This document shows positions 15,563-19,441 of a stretch of 19,441 nucleotides of DNA, piece by piece (within the stretch, counting starts at the first letter, position 1; the number at the start of each line of letters is the position of its first letter). The position numbers were made by a program, and so were the translations under genes. The notes under the pieces were generated by a model. That model did no database searches. It was not told the DNA's origin and worked only from the letters and a program-made list of their open reading frames with translations. The DNA lies in assembly GCA_002428965.1 (NCBI GenBank), contig DIYI01000006.1, positions 1 to 19,441 of the forward strand, given 5' to 3'. This stretch comes from Jejuia sp. UBA6058. Lineage in GTDB: Bacteria > Bacteroidota > Bacteroidia > Flavobacteriales > Flavobacteriaceae.

Positions 15563-16124
15563 AGCTTGTTTTGTTTAACTTATTTATTTGCTCTTGAAGC
15601 ATCTTTCTTGCTTTAAATAACTGAGATTTTGAAGTACCTACACTAATATTTAAAAGTTCTGCAATTTCATGATGCTTATACCCTTCAATGGCATACATAA
15701 TAAATACCATTTTATACCCTTCGGGCAACTGATCAATTAATTTTTGAATTTCATTTACTTCCAAATTCGTTTGTATACTATTACTATAATTGGTAGTACT
15801 TACATCTTCATTAGAAACAAACTCAATTCTTTTTTTTTGCCTTAAATAAGATATAGACTCGCGTATCATAATACGTCGTATCCAACCCTCAAAACTACCT
15901 TCACTTTTAAAGCCGTTTAAATTTTTAAACACTTTAAAAAAACCATTTAGCATAGCCTCTTCTGCCTGATGTATATCTTTAATGTAGTACCTGCAAACGC
16001 TTAACATTTTAGGTGCATACATATCAAACAATATGCGTTGCGCCTCTCGACTATTTTTCAATGCCTTTTTAATCAAGGCACTTTCATTTTTATGCAGTTG
16101 TATTACTTTCAAAAAAGATTTCAT
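15549..16124 (-). CDS. ECF (group 4) RNA polymerase sigma factor
   Basis: The 191-aa product has the two conserved regions of extracytoplasmic-function sigma factors. Region 2 (about 27-100) contains RILFDMYAPKML and AEEAMLNGFFKVFKNL, then SFEGWIRRIMIRESISYLR, which binds the core enzyme and the -10 element. Region 4 (about 125-180) has LPEGYKMVFIMYAIEGY and a helix-turn-helix HHEIAELLNISVGTSKSQLFKARKML for the -35 element. It has no extra domains. It is the first gene of the minus-strand operon and overlaps its likely anti-sigma partner. Such sigma factors usually control their own operon, but I did not find a promoter I could assign to it. Confidence 0.93.
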   Translation of the reverse strand: MKSFLKVIQLHKNESALIKKALKNSREAQRILFDMYAPKMLSVCRYYIKDIHQAEEAMLNGFFKVFKNLNGFKSEGSFEGWIRRIMIRESISYLRQKKRIEFVSNEDVSTTNYSNSIQTNLEVNEIQKLIDQLPEGYKMVFIMYAIEGYKHHEIAELLNISVGTSKSQLFKARKMLQEQINKLNKTSYGTN

Positions 16125-16238
16125 TTGGCTCTCTATACACTAAGACGCGAATGGGTAAAAAAAGGTTGCTTGTAATTTAATTTTTTTCAAATTAAGAGAA
16201 TTTGGCATTATGCTTTATAATACCTCAATAAAACCTTA

Positions 16239-16303
16239 TTATTTTATCAATTCGCTATTTTATTATTATCAAAAAATCAAATTCCATAATTTATTCTTAT
16301 CAA
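16239..16303. repeat. three phased copies of a TTATTnTTATCAA motif
   Basis: The motif occurs at 16239-16250 (one base shorter), 16260-16272 and 16291-16303. The ends are 22 and 31 bp apart, close to two and three helical turns, so the copies would lie on nearly one face of the DNA. It lies in the gap between the divergent sigma and ATP-grasp operons, ahead of the -7 motif of the latter. Read as a regulator site array only with caution, since the gap is very A/T-rich. Closer to the sigma gene, 16177-16183 pairs with 16189-16195 in an A/T-only hairpin. Confidence 0.35.
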
Positions 16304-16338
16304 AAAAGCTATTTATATGAATATAATTCAATAATACT

Positions 16339-16346
16339 TATATTTG
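16339..16346 (+). promoter_or_regulatory. Bacteroidota -7 promoter element of the ATP-grasp operon
   Basis: TATATTTG fits the TAnnTTTG consensus and lies 25 nt before the ATG at 16372. No clear -33 TTG is seen upstream. It follows the phased repeats. Confidence 0.5.
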
Positions 16347-16371
16347 ATTAGAAGACTCTCAACACTAAAAC

Positions 16372-17814
16372 ATGAAACAATCTCCACTCTTCACATCGTA
16401 CGATTTATTAAAAGAAACTTGGGATGAGATGTACTCCAACGATTTAAAATTACGTGACCAATATGAAATGATAAGTGGATATTTGCGCAATACCCCAATT
16501 GAGGAACTCATGAAAAAGGAGGATCTTTCGAAACAACTATTCATGAACCAAGGGGTTACTTTCACTGTCTATAATGATGAAAAAGGTATTGAGAAAATTT
16601 TTCCGTTCGATATACTTCCAAGAATAATTACTTCTGAAGAATGGGATAAAATTGAAAGAGGCATCAAACAACGTATTACAGCTTTAAATCTTTTTATAAA
16701 AGATATGTATCACGATCAGTTCATTTTAAAAGATGAAGTAGTGCCCACCAGTTTAATTTATAATTGCCCTTACTTTTTAAGAGAAATGAAGGGTGTTAAA
16801 CCGCCTTTCGATATTTATGTTCACATTACTGGCGTAGATCTTATACGCAATAATGATGGCGAGTTTTACGTACTTGAAGATAATTTAAGAACACCATCTG
16901 GTGTAAGTTACATGTTAGAAAATAGAGAAATTTCCAAACGTATTTTCCCAGGTGTTTTACCAAAATGTAATGTTAGAACCGTTTCTAGTTACCCAGATAT
17001 TTTATACAAAAAGCTAAAATTATGTACTACTCAAGACAATCCAAATGTAGTGCTTTTAACTCCAGGAATTTATAATTCGGCCTATTATGAGCATACTACA
17101 TTAGCAAGACTAATGGGTATTGAATTGGTTGAAGGATCTGATTTAGTAGTGAGAGACCACATAGTGTATATGAAAACCACTTTTGGGCTTGAACGAGTTG
17201 ATGTTATTTACCGTCGAGTTGATGACGATTTTCTAGATCCTATGGAATTTAAAGCTGACAGTGTATTAGGTGTAGCTGGAATAATGGCAGCTTATAGAAA
17301 AGGAAATGTAACCATTGTGAATGCGCCGGGGACAGGCGTTGCAGATGATAAGGCCGTATACACTTTTGTTCCAGACATGATTAAATATTATTTAAACGAA
17401 GAACCTATTTTAAAAAATATTGAAACCTACCAATTGAGCAAACCAGATGATTTGGCCTATGTTAAAAAGAACATTAATAAGGTTGTTATTAAAAAAGTAG
17501 ACGGTAGTGGTGGCTATGGTATGCTTATGGGACATGAAGCTAGTGATAAGGAAATTAGCGAATACATGAAAGTAGTTGATAAAAATCCGGCTGCCTTTAT
17601 CGCTCAACCCATTTTAAAGCTGTCTACCGCGCCATGTTTTATTGACGGTAAGTTATCACCAAGATGTGTTGATTTAAGACCTTATGCGCTTTACGGGCCA
17701 GATGGTATAGAAATTTGCCCTGGTGGTCTCACAAGAGTTGCTCTTAAAAAAGGCTCTTTAGTAGTTAATAGCTCGCAAGGTGGCGGTAGTAAAGATACAT
17801 GGGTAATAAAGTAA
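16372..17814 (+). CDS. circularly permuted type 2 ATP-grasp protein (amidoligase-like)
   Basis: The 480-aa product belongs to the circularly permuted ATP-grasp group (old DUF404/DUF407). Seen: EDNLRTPSG (169-177), with acidic and arginine residues of the metal/ATP site; a glycine-rich nucleotide loop GSGGYGM (378-384) after KKVD; then DLRPYALYG (434-442), GGLTRVALKKG (451-461) and the end motif SSQGGGSKDTWV (467-478). ATP-grasp ligases join a carboxylate to an amine through an acyl phosphate. By comparative genomics this group is predicted to form peptide-like bonds in an unknown metabolite or protein tag. It is the first gene of a packed operon: the alpha-E gene starts 3 nt after its stop. 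The length is normal for the stand-alone form. Confidence 0.93.
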   Translation: MKQSPLFTSYDLLKETWDEMYSNDLKLRDQYEMISGYLRNTPIEELMKKEDLSKQLFMNQGVTFTVYNDEKGIEKIFPFDILPRIITSEEWDKIERGIKQRITALNLFIKDMYHDQFILKDEVVPTSLIYNCPYFLREMKGVKPPFDIYVHITGVDLIRNNDGEFYVLEDNLRTPSGVSYMLENREISKRIFPGVLPKCNVRTVSSYPDILYKKLKLCTTQDNPNVVLLTPGIYNSAYYEHTTLARLMGIELVEGSDLVVRDHIVYMKTTFGLERVDVIYRRVDDDFLDPMEFKADSVLGVAGIMAAYRKGNVTIVNAPGTGVADDKAVYTFVPDMIKYYLNEEPILKNIETYQLSKPDDLAYVKKNINKVVIKKVDGSGGYGMLMGHEASDKEISEYMKVVDKNPAAFIAQPILKLSTAPCFIDGKLSPRCVDLRPYALYGPDGIEICPGGLTRVALKKGSLVVNSSQGGGSKDTWVIK

Positions 17815-17817
17815 ATT

Positions 17818-18744
17818 ATGTTAAGTAGAGTATCAAATAATTTAGTTTGGATGAACCGCTATATGGAACGCGGTTATAGTATTTTAAGATTGCTTAAAGT
17901 TAATTATTCTGCTCATCAGGATTCTCAAGACTTATTTTCTTGGGAGCCTATTTTACGTACGTACGGAAATTTTAATCCAGAGCGTTTAGGAGACAATTCT
18001 GTTGAGTGTTTAAACTACCTGATTTTTGATGTTGAAAACCAAAATTCCATCATTAATCTTGTAACTAGATCAAGAGAAAATGCTCGGAGTGTACAAGAAC
18101 ATATTCCAAGAGAACTGTGGCTAGGTATAAACAGTTATTATTTATACCTAACAACTCCTAATTTGAAGCAACAGCTTTTTCAGAATGACCCTGTAGTTTT
18201 ACTAGATAAACTCTTAAGTTTCCATCTACTGCATTACGGCAATATGGATATCTCGCAAGAACGCGGACCAGCATACTATTTTATGAGTGTGGGTAAGTTT
18301 TTAGAGCGTATGATACAAGTGGCCGAAATAACATCTATGAAACTTAATGAAGTTGCGAAAACTTCTGACAGCTTAGAGCGTGTTTTCCATTGGAAGAACC
18401 TTTTATTATCCGTAGGTGCCTATCAATTGTATTTAAAAAAATACAAATCTGCTTTTCAAGAAGATTACGTAATTACGGTTATATTTCAAGAGCAATTATT
18501 TCCTAAATCTCTATACTATTGTGTTAATAAATTGGGCAGACACATCAATCATCTTATCCTTACAAACGAATTAATTAAGAACGACTTAGAGTTCCTTTTA
18601 GGCAAACTTGAAAGCACTATAAAATTTACCACAAAAGAAAATATTAGCGAAAAAGGTTTAGGCAATTTTATTGAAGGAATTAAGGAAGATATTAGAAATA
18701 TTTCCTTTAGCTTAAATGACGTTTATTATTCTAATCAAAGCTAG
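17818..18744 (+). CDS. alpha-E domain protein (DUF403)
   Basis: The 308-aa product is all-helical in pattern with the alpha-E domain N-terminus LSRVSNNLVWMNRYMERGYS (2-21), where the R-Y-x-E-R segment is the family hallmark, and later GPAYYFMSVGKFLERM (near 155-170). No catalytic residues are established for this family; it is regularly encoded with the circularly permuted ATP-grasp protein and sometimes fused to it, so it is probably a partner or a scaffold. Its start is 3 nt after the ATP-grasp stop and the transglutaminase begins 7 nt after its own stop, so the three are surely one transcript. The product should be cytoplasmic; no signal peptide is present. Confidence 0.92.
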   Translation: MLSRVSNNLVWMNRYMERGYSILRLLKVNYSAHQDSQDLFSWEPILRTYGNFNPERLGDNSVECLNYLIFDVENQNSIINLVTRSRENARSVQEHIPRELWLGINSYYLYLTTPNLKQQLFQNDPVVLLDKLLSFHLLHYGNMDISQERGPAYYFMSVGKFLERMIQVAEITSMKLNEVAKTSDSLERVFHWKNLLLSVGAYQLYLKKYKSAFQEDYVITVIFQEQLFPKSLYYCVNKLGRHINHLILTNELIKNDLEFLLGKLESTIKFTTKENISEKGLGNFIEGIKEDIRNISFSLNDVYYSNQS

Positions 18745-18751
18745 TCCCCAA

Positions 18752-19441
18752 ATGGCACTATATTTTATTAAGCACATTACAAAGTATACTTACAGCAGTT
18801 TTGTGATAGATGGCGCAACGCAAATTAAATTATTTCCTTTTAATAATGAATACCAAAAAGTGGTTTCGCAAAACATAAATATTAATGGGAATCCTGAAGT
18901 TTTCACATACCAAGATTTCTACTCCAACAAAGTGGGTACTTTTATGCTTGTTAAGCCACATGATTTTCTTTCTATAGAATCTGAAATTGAAGTAATTACA
19001 AGTCCAGTAATATTTCCAGAAGATACCGTTGCTCCAAAAGATCAATGGAACGTTTTAAGTGCGTTAAAAGAGGATTCTCTATTTATGGATTTTTTAAAAT
19101 TCATCACATTTGATGGTACCCCAGAAATTGCATCTATGATTTCTGATATAGATTTAGAAACAAAAACACCATACAACGTAGCTTTGGAATTTTGTGAATT
19201 TATCTATTCTAATTTCAACTATATTCAAGGTGTAACAAATGTAGATTCTAAACTAGATCACGTATGGCAATTGCGTGCTGGCGTTTGTCAGGATTTTACC
19301 AATATTTTGCTTCAAATGGTGCGTATGGCGGGTATCCCAGCGCGATATGTTAGCGGGTATATTTGTCCGAACGATTCAAAAACTAGGGGCGAAGGCGCCA
19401 CACATGCTTGGATAGAAGTATACATTCCATATTATGGCTGG
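18752..19441 (+). CDS. transglutaminase-like cysteine protease, 3' end outside the window
   Basis: The first 230 residues are present and the frame is open to the last base. Residues 1-80 match the N-terminal beta domain of bacterial transglutaminase-like proteins (start LYFIKHITKYTYSS). The papain-like core follows with C179 in RAGVCQDFTN (175-184) and H218 in GATHAWIEVY (215-224); the third catalytic residue, Asp, is expected just beyond the edge. Such proteins are usually peptidases or amide-bond hydrolases. In the ATP-grasp/alpha-E set this enzyme is thought to trim or process the ligase product. No signal peptide is seen. The ATG at 18752 lies 7 nt after the alpha-E stop. A fourth gene (often a proteasome-like peptidase) may follow outside. 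Confidence 0.9.
   Translation, partial: MALYFIKHITKYTYSSFVIDGATQIKLFPFNNEYQKVVSQNININGNPEVFTYQDFYSNKVGTFMLVKPHDFLSIESEIEVITSPVIFPEDTVAPKDQWNVLSALKEDSLFMDFLKFITFDGTPEIASMISDIDLETKTPYNVALEFCEFIYSNFNYIQGVTNVDSKLDHVWQLRAGVCQDFTNILLQMVRMAGIPARYVSGYICPNDSKTRGEGATHAWIEVYIPYYGW

Noticed and set aside
18830..19045. Minus-strand open frame of about 70 codons.
   Set aside because: It is antisense to the transglutaminase gene, whose frame is open to the window end with clear family motifs.

Overview
The window is AT-rich chromosomal DNA that looks like a marine or environmental Flavobacteriaceae (Bacteroidota). The basis is the protein families (DUF6090, DUF6624, XRE-DUF4870, a GH53 and a GH115 lipoprotein with SPII signals, and an ECF sigma / non-zinc anti-sigma / beta-barrel trio), the weak Shine-Dalgarno signals, and two TAnnTTTG-type -7 promoter motifs. 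No integrase, transposase, tRNA, rRNA or CRISPR array was seen.

Region 1 (1-5014) reads as an array of small accessory genes, all on the plus strand. They are separated by structured, non-coding elements of about 135 nt (1028-1162, 1988-2121, 2454-2590, 4402-4537), with degenerate relatives at 1-23, 22-98, 91-263 and 4982-5014. Each full element begins with a ...AAC box and most end with a GTT... box. In three cassettes the 7-9 bases at the cassette's own 5' boundary are the exact reverse complement of the box at its own 3' boundary, and the sequence differs from cassette to cassette. That is the logic of integron cassettes with attC sites, although the boxes do not fit the classical GTTRRRY consensus. 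Cargo: an unrecognised 246-aa protein, a DUF6090 membrane protein, a 58-aa glycine-zipper peptide, a class C-type serine hydrolase with a DUF6624 lipoprotein, and a GNAT acetyltransferase that has become a pseudogene.

Region 2 (5100-6442) is a likely two-gene unit: an XRE regulator fused to a DUF4870 membrane domain, then a CPBP-family intramembrane protease. Region 3 (6623-13544) encodes a second serine hydrolase related to the one in the array, a GH53 endo-galactanase lipoprotein, an AraC/GyrI-like regulator and a 1201-aa GH115 alpha-glucuronidase lipoprotein with an extra C-terminal module. It ends at a strong hairpin terminator (13563-13585). It resembles a fragment of a polysaccharide-use locus without SusC/SusD.

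Region 4 (13607-16124, minus strand) is an envelope-type operon: ECF sigma factor, overlapping membrane-anchored anti-sigma-like protein, then an outer-membrane beta-barrel protein with a periplasmic coiled coil. Region 5 (16372-19441, plus strand, running off the right edge) is the tightly packed circularly permuted ATP-grasp / alpha-E / transglutaminase operon. This is a widespread set predicted by comparative genomics to make or process a peptide-like product; I know of no established product. The two units diverge from a 247-bp AT-rich gap with a repeated 13-mer and a -7 motif.
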